From assembly GCF_041438865.1 (NCBI RefSeq), contig NZ_CP109450.1, positions 310,001 through 374,000 on the forward strand: a stretch of DNA of 64,000 nt, in the 5' to 3' direction. Numbering within the stretch: the stretch's first letter is position 1; each line of letters starts with the position of its first letter. Of the stretch, positions 34,882-42,861 are shown piece after piece. Position numbers and translations under genes: made by a program. Under the pieces are notes generated by a model, which was given only the letters and a program-made list of their open reading frames with translations, was not told the DNA's origin and made no database searches. This DNA comes from Streptomyces sp. NBC_01471 (GTDB lineage Bacteria > Actinomycetota > Actinomycetes > Streptomycetales > Streptomycetaceae).

Positions 34882-36330
34882 TCAGGCCACCCCGACCCTC
34901 TCACCCGGTACGCCACCGGGCTCATCGCGGGACGGGCGGGACCGCACCACCAGTTGCGCCACGCCGGTGACGGCGAGGTTGGGCAGCAGCGCCACGAGGC
35001 CCGGGTCCATTGTCCCGAGATCCACGCCGCCGAAGGTCAGCCAGGTGAGGACCGCCACTCCGGTGAGGATGCCGAGCAGTACCGGGGTCGCGTCCAGGCG
35101 CACTTTCCTGGCCAGACCCATGGTGATGGCCGGGGCCAGCTGGCTGAGTCCGCCGAAGGTGAGCAGCAGGAGATTGGCGAGGAGGTCGGGGCGGGACAGC
35201 CCGAGACAGAGCGCGAGGGCTGCGGCAGCGACCGCGCACACATGGTTCGTACGCAGTTGGGTGCGCTCGCTGCGGACGCTCAGGACGTTGCGCGACAGCA
35301 GGCTGGAGATCCCCACGAGGATGGCGGCGGACGGCACCATCGCCGCCGATGCCGCGGCCACTGCGACCACACCGACCAGCCAGCCGGGCAGGGTCTGCCC
35401 CGCGAGGGTCAGGGCCACCGCGTTCCCCGGCGAGTCGGGCGACAGCATGAGGATGCCGGCGAAGCCGACGATGACCGGAATGCCCAGGGCTATCTGGTAG
35501 AGGGGCAGCCAGACGGCGTTGGAGCGCAGCGCCCGCCCGCTTCGGGCCGCGAGGACCGGGGGCCATAGATGGGCCATGGTTCCCAGGCCGCCCCCGATGC
35601 CGGAGATGATGACAGCACTGACGAAGTACGTTGCGTCATAGTTCTTTTGATGGAGTGTCAATAGATCTGGGCGTGTGTCCCGCACGGTCTCGAAGAGGCC
35701 GCCGATACCGCCCTTCACCGAGATCGCGACCCCGGCGAAGAGGACGAGGAGCCCGGCGACCATCAGCGCGTCCTTGAGGTAGGCGACGCGGGCGACCCCG
35801 CGGATACCGGACCACAGGACGAAACCGACGGTGAGGACGGTCGCCAGGATCATGCTGAGGTTGCCGCCGGTGCGGCTGCCCGTCGCCAGCTGGACGATCA
35901 GGCCGAGGCCGGTGATCTGCAACTGGAGGTAGGGCAGCAGGAACACGGCCCCGACGATGGCGACGGCCTTGCCCAGGAGCGGGCTGCGGTAGCGCTCGGC
36001 GAAGAAATCCGCCTGGGTCAGATAGCCGTGTTCGGCGCCGAGTTGACGCATTCTCGGAGCGGTGAAGTACTGGAGGACGAAGTTGATGGCGAGGTAGCAC
36101 AGGGCGTACGAGGCCGCGACCCCGCCGCCGAAGGCCAGGCCCGCCAGGCCCAGGAAGCTGAAGGTGGTGAAGGACTCGCCCGCCTGCAGGAACCAGGTGG
36201 TGAAGGTCGAGAACTTCCTTTCCCCCACGGTCCATTCACCGAGTGGGCCCTTGGCCGGGCGGTGTCTGCCGATACCGACCACAGCGATGGCCAGCATGCC
36301 GATCGTGGCGATGACGCTGGTGCTGTTCAT
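34882..36330 (-). CDS. sodium/solute symporter family transporter
   Basis: A 482-residue integral membrane protein with about 12-13 helices of the SSS family. Typical stretches are EWTVGERKFSTFTTWFLQAGESFTTFSFLGLAG, YLTQADFFAERY, YLQLQITGLGLIVQLATG and GLGTMAHLWPPVLAARS. The ATG at 36330 overlaps the stop of the DUF3311 gene by 4 bp; such DUF3311/SSS pairs are usual and the small subunit is needed in some. Placed between an amidase and matB, it may import malonate or a related acid. Codons around 35640-35680 are unusually AT-rich (CTA, TTG, ACA, CAA, AAG, TAT). Confidence 0.88.
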   Translation of the reverse strand: MNSTSVIATIGMLAIAVVGIGRHRPAKGPLGEWTVGERKFSTFTTWFLQAGESFTTFSFLGLAGLAFGGGVAASYALCYLAINFVLQYFTAPRMRQLGAEHGYLTQADFFAERYRSPLLGKAVAIVGAVFLLPYLQLQITGLGLIVQLATGSRTGGNLSMILATVLTVGFVLWSGIRGVARVAYLKDALMVAGLLVLFAGVAISVKGGIGGLFETVRDTRPDLLTLHQKNYDATYFVSAVIISGIGGGLGTMAHLWPPVLAARSGRALRSNAVWLPLYQIALGIPVIVGFAGILMLSPDSPGNAVALTLAGQTLPGWLVGVVAVAAASAAMVPSAAILVGISSLLSRNVLSVRSERTQLRTNHVCAVAAAALALCLGLSRPDLLANLLLLTFGGLSQLAPAITMGLARKVRLDATPVLLGILTGVAVLTWLTFGGVDLGTMDPGLVALLPNLAVTGVAQLVVRSRPSRDEPGGVPGERVGVA

Positions 36331-36554
36331 GCCGCGGTCTCCGTCTCGGGGCAGTCCTCGCGCGCCTCTGCGGGCGGCGCGAAGCGGTCGGTCAGCGCGA
36401 GCCCGGCTGTCGTCCCGGCCGTCCACAGCAGGCACCAGGCCAGCACCGAGGGGACGCCGAGCCATAGGTACGGACCGTTCACGAAGGGCAGGAACGGTGT
36501 GCTGAGGAATGCCATGACGGGCATGACAGCCCAGATCACATGCAGTTTTCTCAT
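36327..36554 (-). CDS. DUF3311 small membrane protein
   Basis: A 75-residue protein with two hydrophobic helices (VIWAVMPVMAFLSTPFLPF and LGVPSVLAWCLLWTAGTTAGLAL) joined by a short turn, then an acidic tail. Members sit directly before SSS-type symporter genes and are thought to be small subunits. A 4-bp overlap couples it to the symporter. It starts 26 bases after the amidase gene stops, so the amidase is probably in the same operon. Confidence 0.88.
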   Translation of the reverse strand: MRKLHVIWAVMPVMAFLSTPFLPFVNGPYLWLGVPSVLAWCLLWTAGTTAGLALTDRFAPPAEAREDCPETETAA

Positions 36555-36579
36555 GAGAGCTCCCGGGGGTGCGACAGCT

Positions 36580-38028
36580 TCAGGCAGGGGAGAGGACCGG
36601 TCGCCGACGCCCGTGCCGGGTCACGGCCTCGTAGGCGGCACCGACTTCGAGCACGGCCGCATCGGCGCGCGGCGGGCCCACGATCTGCAGGCCGACGGGG
36701 AGCCCGGCGTCGGTGAAGCCGGCGGGCACCGAGAGGGCGGGTGCGCCCAGCACGGAGAGGAAGTAGGCGGAGCGCATCCAGTCGAGGTAGCTGTGCAGCG
36801 GCCGACCGTCGATCTCGGTCGGGTACTCCTCCTCGACGGGGAAGGGAGAGACCTGGCTGACGGGGGCCAGCAGCACGTCGTACCGCTCGAAGAAGCCGGT
36901 CGCGGCGAGATGGATACGGGTGTGCTCGGCGGTGGCGCGGGCGAGGTCCGCGCCGGTGAGACGCCGCCCCTCTTCGATGTTCCGGACGAGGCTGGGCTTG
37001 AGCGCGTCGCGCCGCTCATCGAGGAACGTACCGAATCCGAGACTGAACGCCTGGGCACGCAGGGTCCGGAAGACGTATTCGGCACCATCGAGGTCCGGGC
37101 AGTCCTCTTCGACGCGGCACCCCAGCTCCTCGAAGACCGCCACCTGCCGGTCCAGTACGCCGGACACGTCCCCGTCGACGGGAACCCGCCCGCCGAGGTC
37201 GGGTGCCCAGGCGACCCGAAGCCCCGTCAGATCGGCGCGTACCGGAGGCGAGCGGAAGGTGTGACCGGGCGACTCCAGTGAGACGGGGCAGCGGGGGTCG
37301 GGGCCCGCCATCACGGACAGGAGCAGGGCGGTGTCCGCGACCGTACGGCCCATGGGGCCCGCGACCGCGAGGGTGTCCCACACGTCGCCGGACGGATGGG
37401 ACGGCACCCGGCCGGGGGTGGGCCGCAGCCCCACGACGTTGCAGAAGGAGGCAGGATTGCGCAGCGAGCCGCCCATGTCGCTGCCGTCGGCCAGCGGCTG
37501 CAGCCCGGCGGCGAGCGCGGCAGCGGCGCCGCCGCTGCTGCCGCCGGCCGAGCGCCCGGTGTCGTACGGATTGCGGGTCGCGCCGAAGACGGGGTTGAAG
37601 GTGTGCGAACCCGCCGCGAACTCGGGCACATTGGTCTTCCCGATCCGGATGGCACCCGCCGCTTCGATGCGCTGGACCAGGAGCTCGTCCTCGTCCGGCA
37701 CGTGGTCGGCGAAGAGCGGCGACCCGTGGGTGGTGCGCATTCCGCGTGTCAGATGGGTGTCCTTGAACGCGATCGGCAACCCGTGCAGGGGGCCGGTCGC
37801 CTCGCCCCGTGCCATGCGTGCGTCGGCTGCGGCTGCCGCGAGGAGGGCGCCTTCCTCGTCCAGCGTGACGATGGCGTTGACAGCGGGATTGATCAGCGCG
37901 ATCCGGTCGAGGTGGGCCCGGACGACCTCACGGGCAGAGAGGTCGCGGCTGCGCAGACGCTCCGCGAGTTCGGTGGCGTCGAGTATGCAGAGGCCATCGG
38001 TCGCCTCATCGGCCGTGTCATCGATCAT
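36580..38028 (-). CDS. amidase signature family hydrolase
   Basis: A 482-residue amidase with the Ser-cisSer-Lys triad at K89 (PIAFKDTHL), S164 (GGSSGG) and S188 (DMGGSLR); the spacings of 75 and 24 residues equal those of GatA. It hydrolyses C-N amide bonds in the cytoplasm. First gene of a minus-strand operon with DUF3311/symporter, matB and carboxyltransferase, so release of malonate or another dicarboxylic acid from an amide is a reasonable guess. The Lrp-type gene lies 112 bases upstream, with palindromes between them. Confidence 0.9.
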   Translation of the reverse strand: MIDDTADEATDGLCILDATELAERLRSRDLSAREVVRAHLDRIALINPAVNAIVTLDEEGALLAAAAADARMARGEATGPLHGLPIAFKDTHLTRGMRTTHGSPLFADHVPDEDELLVQRIEAAGAIRIGKTNVPEFAAGSHTFNPVFGATRNPYDTGRSAGGSSGGAAAALAAGLQPLADGSDMGGSLRNPASFCNVVGLRPTPGRVPSHPSGDVWDTLAVAGPMGRTVADTALLLSVMAGPDPRCPVSLESPGHTFRSPPVRADLTGLRVAWAPDLGGRVPVDGDVSGVLDRQVAVFEELGCRVEEDCPDLDGAEYVFRTLRAQAFSLGFGTFLDERRDALKPSLVRNIEEGRRLTGADLARATAEHTRIHLAATGFFERYDVLLAPVSQVSPFPVEEEYPTEIDGRPLHSYLDWMRSAYFLSVLGAPALSVPAGFTDAGLPVGLQIVGPPRADAAVLEVGAAYEAVTRHGRRRPVLSPA

Positions 38029-38047
38029 GACGCACAGACTGAGGGCG

Positions 38048-38125
38048 GTTGACCATATAAGTCAACACCCTTGCAGTGGTGAGCGTTTCAGACGTGATGA
38101 TTATTTGGATGCACATTATGGTCAA
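38048..38125. promoter_or_regulatory. palindromes between Lrp-type regulator and amidase genes
   Basis: GTTGAC-CATATAA-GTCAAC (38048-38066) is a perfect inverted repeat, and TTGACCATA (38049-38057) is repeated inverted as TATGGTCAA (38117-38125) at a distance of 68 bases. Both lie in the AT-rich spacer that must hold the amidase promoter. Phased repeats of this kind suit Lrp octamers. Confidence 0.55.
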
Positions 38126-38140
38126 GCAAGGAGAGGCCCG

Positions 38141-39139
38141 TCAGGTGCGCTGACGCAGGAGCGATGTAGCCGTCCCACTCCGCTTCAGCGCCTCGACCAC
38201 CAGATGGGACTGGACCGCCTTCACCCGCCGCACCCACGGCGCCGCGGTCAGGAACTCATGCAGGGCGGCCTTCGAAGGCTGCGTCACATCGACGAGCAAC
38301 TGGTACTCCCCCATGACCACTGCCGCGTACCGCACGAGCGGCGACTCGACCAGCAACCGGCCGACCGCCTCCACCTCATCGGGGCGCGTCTTGATCCACA
38401 GCAGCGCCTCGACCGGAAGTCCGAGCAGCGCGGGTTCCACACAGGCTCTGATGCTGACGAGTCCGTCGCGGGTCAGCGACTCCACCCGCCGCCGCGCGGT
38501 CGCCAGCGAGACTCCCGCCACCGCGGCCAACTCCTCGTGCGTGCACCGCCCGTCCTCGGCCAGCGCCCGCAGGATCGCCTGTTCCTCGGGGCCCACCTCG
38601 GAGTCCGGCACACCGACGCCGTCCGAGACGGGAGACCGGCCACCGAGCGCCGTGATCTCGTCCTCGTCCAGGATGTCCGGCTGCCACTCGTGCACCGTGC
38701 GGAAGTACCGCAGGACCGGCGAGACGTTCTGGGAGAGCAGTCCCGGCAGCGCGGGCACCTCGTCGAGCATCAGGTGCGCCAACTGGCCCTGTGAACACTG
38801 CAGTTCGGCCACACAGTCGACAGCCCCCGCCAGCACGTAACTGAAGATCGCGTCGTCGCGCGCGGCCGCCGCCGCCGCCGCGTCCCGTACCGCGCCCGGG
38901 CGGCAGTTCATCCGCAGGATCACGGTCTCGCCGCGCACCACGAGCCCCGTGACGGACACCCGCCCGCTCTCCAGGAGCCGCAGGCCGCGCCGCGCCACCT
39001 TCCGCTCCGGCTCGCCGAGCGCGGAGGCGATACGTCGCCAGGGCGCCCGCCCGTCGACCTGGAGCGCGGCGGCGATACGGCGGTCGAGGGAGTCGAGTTG
39101 CTCGACGGGCGAGGTCACAGTCGTCGGAGGCGTCACCAC
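38141..39139 (-). CDS. Lrp/AsnC family regulator with two HTH domains
   Basis: A 332-residue protein with two Lrp/AsnC units in tandem: HTH 1 at about 15-60 (LDSLDRRIAAALQVDGRAPWRRIASALG) and HTH 2 at about 180-225 (EEQAILRALAEDGRCTHEELAAVAGVSLATARRRVESLTRDGLV), each followed by a RAM-like effector domain. Normal Lrp proteins are about 150 residues. This double layout is common in Streptomyces. It lies directly upstream of the amidase-symporter-matB genes on the same strand and probably controls them. A Lys-Arg-rich C-terminus ends at the stop. Confidence 0.85.
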   Translation of the reverse strand: MVTPPTTVTSPVEQLDSLDRRIAAALQVDGRAPWRRIASALGEPERKVARRGLRLLESGRVSVTGLVVRGETVILRMNCRPGAVRDAAAAAAARDDAIFSYVLAGAVDCVAELQCSQGQLAHLMLDEVPALPGLLSQNVSPVLRYFRTVHEWQPDILDEDEITALGGRSPVSDGVGVPDSEVGPEEQAILRALAEDGRCTHEELAAVAGVSLATARRRVESLTRDGLVSIRACVEPALLGLPVEALLWIKTRPDEVEAVGRLLVESPLVRYAAVVMGEYQLLVDVTQPSKAALHEFLTAAPWVRRVKAVQSHLVVEALKRSGTATSLLRQRT

Positions 39140-39224
39140 GCGACCCTATGCGGTCCACGCAGGGGGGCGCCGTCTCGTCGACGGGGTGGACCGGCAACAC
39201 CCGTACCGGCTACGACATGCCGTC

Positions 39225-39259
39225 GGGGCCCGGCGGAAGGCACTTCTCCGCCGGGCCCC
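39225..39259. terminator. strong hairpin in the Lrp / DUF6131 spacer
   Basis: GGGGCCCGGCGGA (39225-39237), a 9-base loop and TCCGCCGGGCCCC (39247-39259) form a perfect 13-bp stem. It lies about 145 bases after the DUF6131 stop on the minus strand and 86 bases before the Lrp start, so it isolates the two transcription units. Confidence 0.65.
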
Positions 39260-39403
39260 GGACCGCACGTTGGGAGGGCTGCCGGTCGGCCGGGGCAACT
39301 TGCCCGGCCGGATCCGCCCGGGCCCTTCCTGACCAGCGTCTTCGCGCAGTGGGGTGACCGCGCGGAGTTGAGGTCAGAAGGAGCGAGACCGGAAGCAGCG
39401 ACG

Positions 39404-39559
39404 TCAGAAGTAGTGCTTCCGACCACCGACCGCGCGTCCGGTCGCGCCGAGGATCCACAGGAGCGCGCCGACCACGACGAGCACCCCGCCGACTGTCGTG
39501 AGCAGCGGGACACCGACCAGCAGGCCGATGACGAGCAGAATTGCACCGAGAATAATCAT
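39404..39559 (-). CDS. DUF6131-type small hydrophobic protein
   Basis: A 51-residue protein with two membrane helices. It starts MIILGAILLVIGLLVGV, has a second helix GGVLVVVGALLWILG, and ends GRAVGGRKHYF, the C-terminal signature of this small family found throughout Streptomyces. Function is unknown. It is short enough to be missed by automated gene finders. Confidence 0.85.
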   Translation of the reverse strand: MIILGAILLVIGLLVGVPLLTTVGGVLVVVGALLWILGATGRAVGGRKHYF

Positions 39560-39828
39560 TTCAGTTCCGATCTTCACGTCTCTGTGGTGCGTGCAGGTTC
39601 TCGCCTGGCGAGCCCCACAGCGCCTCTTCCAGCCCGCTGCGTAACCGGGACCGGATCACATCCCGGCCGGTCACGCGATCGGTTGCTGCTGGATCTTTGT
39701 CGTGCTCACTCCGTGTGCCCGGCTCTCGGCCACCCATGCACGCGTGATTCATCGACTCTGCGAAGAGACGCGATGCCGCCCCGGCCGCCTGCCCCGTTCT
39801 GCTCGTCGCGGGCGGCGCCATCGGGGCC

Positions 39829-40251
39829 TCACACCATCAGGCGGCCGACTTCCTGAGGGTCGAGACCGGTCAGCTGGGCGATGCGCGGCGCGGAGATTCC
39901 AGCGGTCAGCGCACGGTGCACGAGAGCCTCCCAGTCGTGGACCGTGTCACGGAACTCCAGAAGCTCGCTCTCCATGTCCGTGACGGACTGGGGCGCACAC
40001 TCCTGGTGCAGCCGCAGCGCTTCCTCCTCGCTCAACGGAACGGACAGGCGCTCCGCGTCCTGCGGAATGAATGCCTCAGCGTCGGCGGGAATGATTCTGA
40101 CCTGCTCCGAGGAGCCCGAGACTCCGTGAGCCTGCAGCCAGCCGTGTACAGCAGGTGTCTGCACACACTCCAGCGCGCCGACGGCGGCAAGGGCTGCACC
40201 CAGCCGGGGTCCCCGGTCAGGGAGCAGAAACAGGTAGGCCTCGTCAGCCAT
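39829..40251 (-). CDS. hypothetical protein
   Basis: A 140-residue acidic protein not recognised. The first half looks alpha/beta (MADEAYLFLLPDRGPRLGAALAAVGALE), the second mainly helical with LSEEEALRLHQECAPQ, LLEFRDTVHDWEALVHRALTAGIS and a last helix-turn-helix-like piece APRIAQLTGLDPQEVGRLMV, which might bind DNA or another protein. No signal peptide. Single gene. Confidence 0.6.
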   Translation of the reverse strand: MADEAYLFLLPDRGPRLGAALAAVGALECVQTPAVHGWLQAHGVSGSSEQVRIIPADAEAFIPQDAERLSVPLSEEEALRLHQECAPQSVTDMESELLEFRDTVHDWEALVHRALTAGISAPRIAQLTGLDPQEVGRLMV

Positions 40252-40429
40252 CGCGTGAATTCGCCTTCTCGATCGGACATCGGCGGCCTCAGGTTATCGC
40301 CCCTGAGCGAGGTCAATTCCCACCGGCCTGTCGCCCGTTGCACGGGTCATGGCCGAAGCGCCGCAACCGGGTCCGGCCGGCGCACCGTGCGGGCGCCGGC
40401 CGGGATCGCACTGATGTCCTCGGTGACGG

Positions 40430-40783
40430 TTACTTCACGAGGACCACCGAGTTGATGGGCGTCATGTCGTACGGCGAGAAGGTGCCCTTGGCACGGTCCA
40501 CCGCGGAGCAGCGGGTGCCGTTGGACCCGAAGCAGAGCTGGAAGCCCGCACCGCCGGTCTGGTTGTTGATCAGGACACGCTTGCCGGTGACGTTGGACAG
40601 GTTGTGGCTGCCGTAGCTGTAGAAGATGTTCTTGCTCAGGATGGTGCCGTTCGTCTCGCGGATGCAGAACGCTCCGGAGGGACAGGCCGTCGCCGCATCG
40701 GCGCTGGGAGCTACGGCGAGTCCGGCACCGAGCACGCCTGCGGCCAGGGACAGCCCTGCGGCGGTCATTGCGATCTTGCGCAT
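40430..40783 (-). CDS. small secreted peptidase-inhibitor-I36-like protein
   Basis: A 117-residue exported protein. GGGGGAAG precedes the ATG; the signal peptide is RKIAMTAAGLSLAAGVLGAGLAV with cleavage near SADAA. The mature part (ACPSGAFCIRETNG, LSNVTGKRVLINNQTGG, SAVDRAKG) resembles the beta-gamma-crystallin-like I36 inhibitors of Streptomyces (SMI type), with about four cysteines for two disulfides. A metalloprotease-inhibitor role is possible but not shown by residues. Confidence 0.7.
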   Translation of the reverse strand: MRKIAMTAAGLSLAAGVLGAGLAVAPSADAATACPSGAFCIRETNGTILSKNIFYSYGSHNLSNVTGKRVLINNQTGGAGFQLCFGSNGTRCSAVDRAKGTFSPYDMTPINSVVLVK

Positions 40784-41188
40784 ACTTTCTTCCCCCTGTT
40801 TCTCGGCGCTCCCGTATGGAGCACCTTGCATTCGAAAGTAGCTCTCGCGGGCGGCCAGCGTCCGGAAATCAGTGGAAATCATGACCCCTGTGCCAATTCT
40901 TCGGCGAGTCGTTCGACAACGGCTTGAGAGTCTTTGTCAGGCCACCGCCCTGAGCGTCCGGCCGTCTCGTCCGCCGGCCCGGACGGGGCGTCCGGCCACC
41001 GTCCACCTCCGCACGAAAGTCAACATATTCCGACCAGTTCCACAGAGGGAAGGAAAACTGAAGCAACAAATATTGACGCGACCAACCCGTGCGCGTAGCT
41101 TCCCGGCGAAGGCGCCGAGCGGCGTGAACTCCATTGCCGCGACGGCAGGTTGAGCTCCACTCCCCCACCACGTCACCGGGAGCACACC
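40784..41188. other. divergent spacer between I36-like and arabinofuranosidase genes
   Basis: These 405 bases hold two promoters. GTCAACATATT (41019-41029) is mirrored by AATATTGAC (41069-41077), an imperfect inverted repeat in an AT-rich island about 110-170 bases before the arabinofuranosidase start. No gene is seen. Confidence 0.4.
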
Positions 41189-42700
41189 ATGCGTGAAGAG
41201 AGATCCCCAGCCGTACGAGCCGTTCCGCGTCTCCCCGACGGGCCGCCGGCCCACCGTCTCCGGAGACGGCTGCTGTCGGCCGTGGCGGCCCTCGGCCTCG
41301 TCCTCGGCGCCCTGATCGGCCTGCCCGCGATATCGCAGGCCGCCGGCTCGCTGCCCTGCGACCTCTACAGCGCCGCGGGCACCCCCTGTGTCGCGGCGCA
41401 CAGCACGACACGCGCCCTGCTGTCCTCCTACGACGGCCCGTTGTATCAGGTCACCCGTGCCTCGGACGGCGCCCGGGCCGACATCGGCCTGCTGGCCCAG
41501 GGTGGCTATGCCGACGCCGCCCAGCAGGACGCGTTCTGCCAGGACACCACCTGCCGGGTCACCAAGATCTACGACCAGACCTCTCGCCACAACGACCTCA
41601 CTCCCGGACCGGCCGGCACGTCCGGTATGGGCGCCGACCGCGGGGCCGACGCCGGCGAGATCGCCGTCACGGCCGGCGGCCACAAGGTGTACGGCATCTG
41701 GGTCTCGCCCGGGGTGGGTTACCGCTCCACCGGGGCGGCCCCGGGTGTCGCCGTGAACGGTCAGGCCGAGGGCGCCTACATGGTGGCCAGCGGCACTCAT
41801 GTCGGCTCCGCCTGCTGCTTCGACTACGGCAACGCGGAGAGCACCCCGGCCGACACCGGCAACGGGCACATGGACGCGGTGAGCATCGCGACCACGTGTT
41901 ACTTCGAGCCCTGCACCGGCTCGGGCCCCTGGGTCGAGGCGGACATGGAGAACGGCATGTTCCAGGGCGACAACGGTTCGAACACCGCGAACGCCGGGAA
42001 CAGGAGTCCGTTCGTGACGGCCATGCTCAAGAACAACGGGCAGACGACGTACGCACTCAAGGGTGCCAACGCCCAGTCGGGGCCCCTGTCCACCTGGTGG
42101 AACGGCTCGCTGCCGACCCGCGGCGGCTACCTGCCGATGCACCAGGAGGGCGGCATCGTCCTCGGGACGGGCGGGGACAACAGCAACTGGAACATGGGCA
42201 CCTTCTTCGAAGGCGTGATGGTCGCCGGCTACCCGACCGACACCGCCGAGAACGCGGTGCAGGACAACGTCGTCTCCGTCGGCTACTCGGGCGAAACCGA
42301 CGTCCCCAACGGCCCGCAGGGCACCATCACGGGGCCGGGCGGTCAGTGCGTCGACGTCGCCGCCGACGACACCGGCACCAACGGCACGGCTGTCCAGCTG
42401 TGGAACTGCCAGTCCTACGCCGAGGACCAGTACTGGCAGCACCATGCCAATGGCTCCCTGAGCACGATCGGCAGATGCCTGGACATCGACGGAAACGGCA
42501 CGGCCAACGGCACTCAGGTCGAACTGTGGGACTGCAACGGTGTCGGCGGGCAGGTCTGGCAGCAGCGCTCCGACGGCTCGCTGTTCAATCCCCAGTCGGG
42601 CCGCTGCCTGGACTCCCCCGACGGCGCGACCGCCAACGGCACCCACCTGCGGATCTGGGACTGCAACGGCGCGGCCGCGCAGAAATTCACGCTGCACTGA
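41189..42700 (+). CDS. secreted alpha-L-arabinofuranosidase (GH54 type) with ricin-B lectin domain
   Basis: A 503-residue exported enzyme. A long basic leader (to RRRLL) and hydrophobic core (AVAALGLVLGALIGL) end near ISQAAG. The mature protein begins GSLPCDLYSAAGTPCVAAHSTTRAL, the hallmark of the AbfB catalytic domain. CCFDYGNAES contains E217, which fits the nucleophile of the fungal enzyme; GTGGDNSN is another conserved stretch. From about residue 370 a ricin-type beta-trefoil has three QxW-like repeats (GQCVDVAADD, GRCLDIDGNG, GRCLDSPDGA) with NGTxVQLWNC, replacing the AbfB module of fungal enzymes. It removes arabinose side chains from plant arabinoxylan or arabinan. Convergent with a GH43 gene. 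Confidence 0.9.
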   Translation: MREERSPAVRAVPRLPDGPPAHRLRRRLLSAVAALGLVLGALIGLPAISQAAGSLPCDLYSAAGTPCVAAHSTTRALLSSYDGPLYQVTRASDGARADIGLLAQGGYADAAQQDAFCQDTTCRVTKIYDQTSRHNDLTPGPAGTSGMGADRGADAGEIAVTAGGHKVYGIWVSPGVGYRSTGAAPGVAVNGQAEGAYMVASGTHVGSACCFDYGNAESTPADTGNGHMDAVSIATTCYFEPCTGSGPWVEADMENGMFQGDNGSNTANAGNRSPFVTAMLKNNGQTTYALKGANAQSGPLSTWWNGSLPTRGGYLPMHQEGGIVLGTGGDNSNWNMGTFFEGVMVAGYPTDTAENAVQDNVVSVGYSGETDVPNGPQGTITGPGGQCVDVAADDTGTNGTAVQLWNCQSYAEDQYWQHHANGSLSTIGRCLDIDGNGTANGTQVELWDCNGVGGQVWQQRSDGSLFNPQSGRCLDSPDGATANGTHLRIWDCNGAAAQKFTLH

Positions 42701-42794
42701 GATCCGGTGAGGCGGGGAACTGATCCGCCCGCACAGCAGGAGAGCTGGTACGTAAGGGGCGCTCGCCGAGCACGAGAAGAGCCGCTCGCACCGT

Positions 42795-42827
42795 GGGGGT
42801 ACGGGAACCGGTGGTTCCCGTACCCCC
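42795..42827. terminator. bidirectional terminator between the two arabinosidase genes
   Basis: GGGGGTACGGGAACC (42795-42809) and GGTTCCCGTACCCCC (42813-42827) make a perfect 15-bp stem with a 3-base loop. It lies 94 bases after one stop and 34 bases after the opposing stop, an ideal place to end both transcripts. Confidence 0.85.
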
Positions 42828-42861
42828 TGTCCGGTATGTGGCAGCGGACGCCTGCGGGTGG

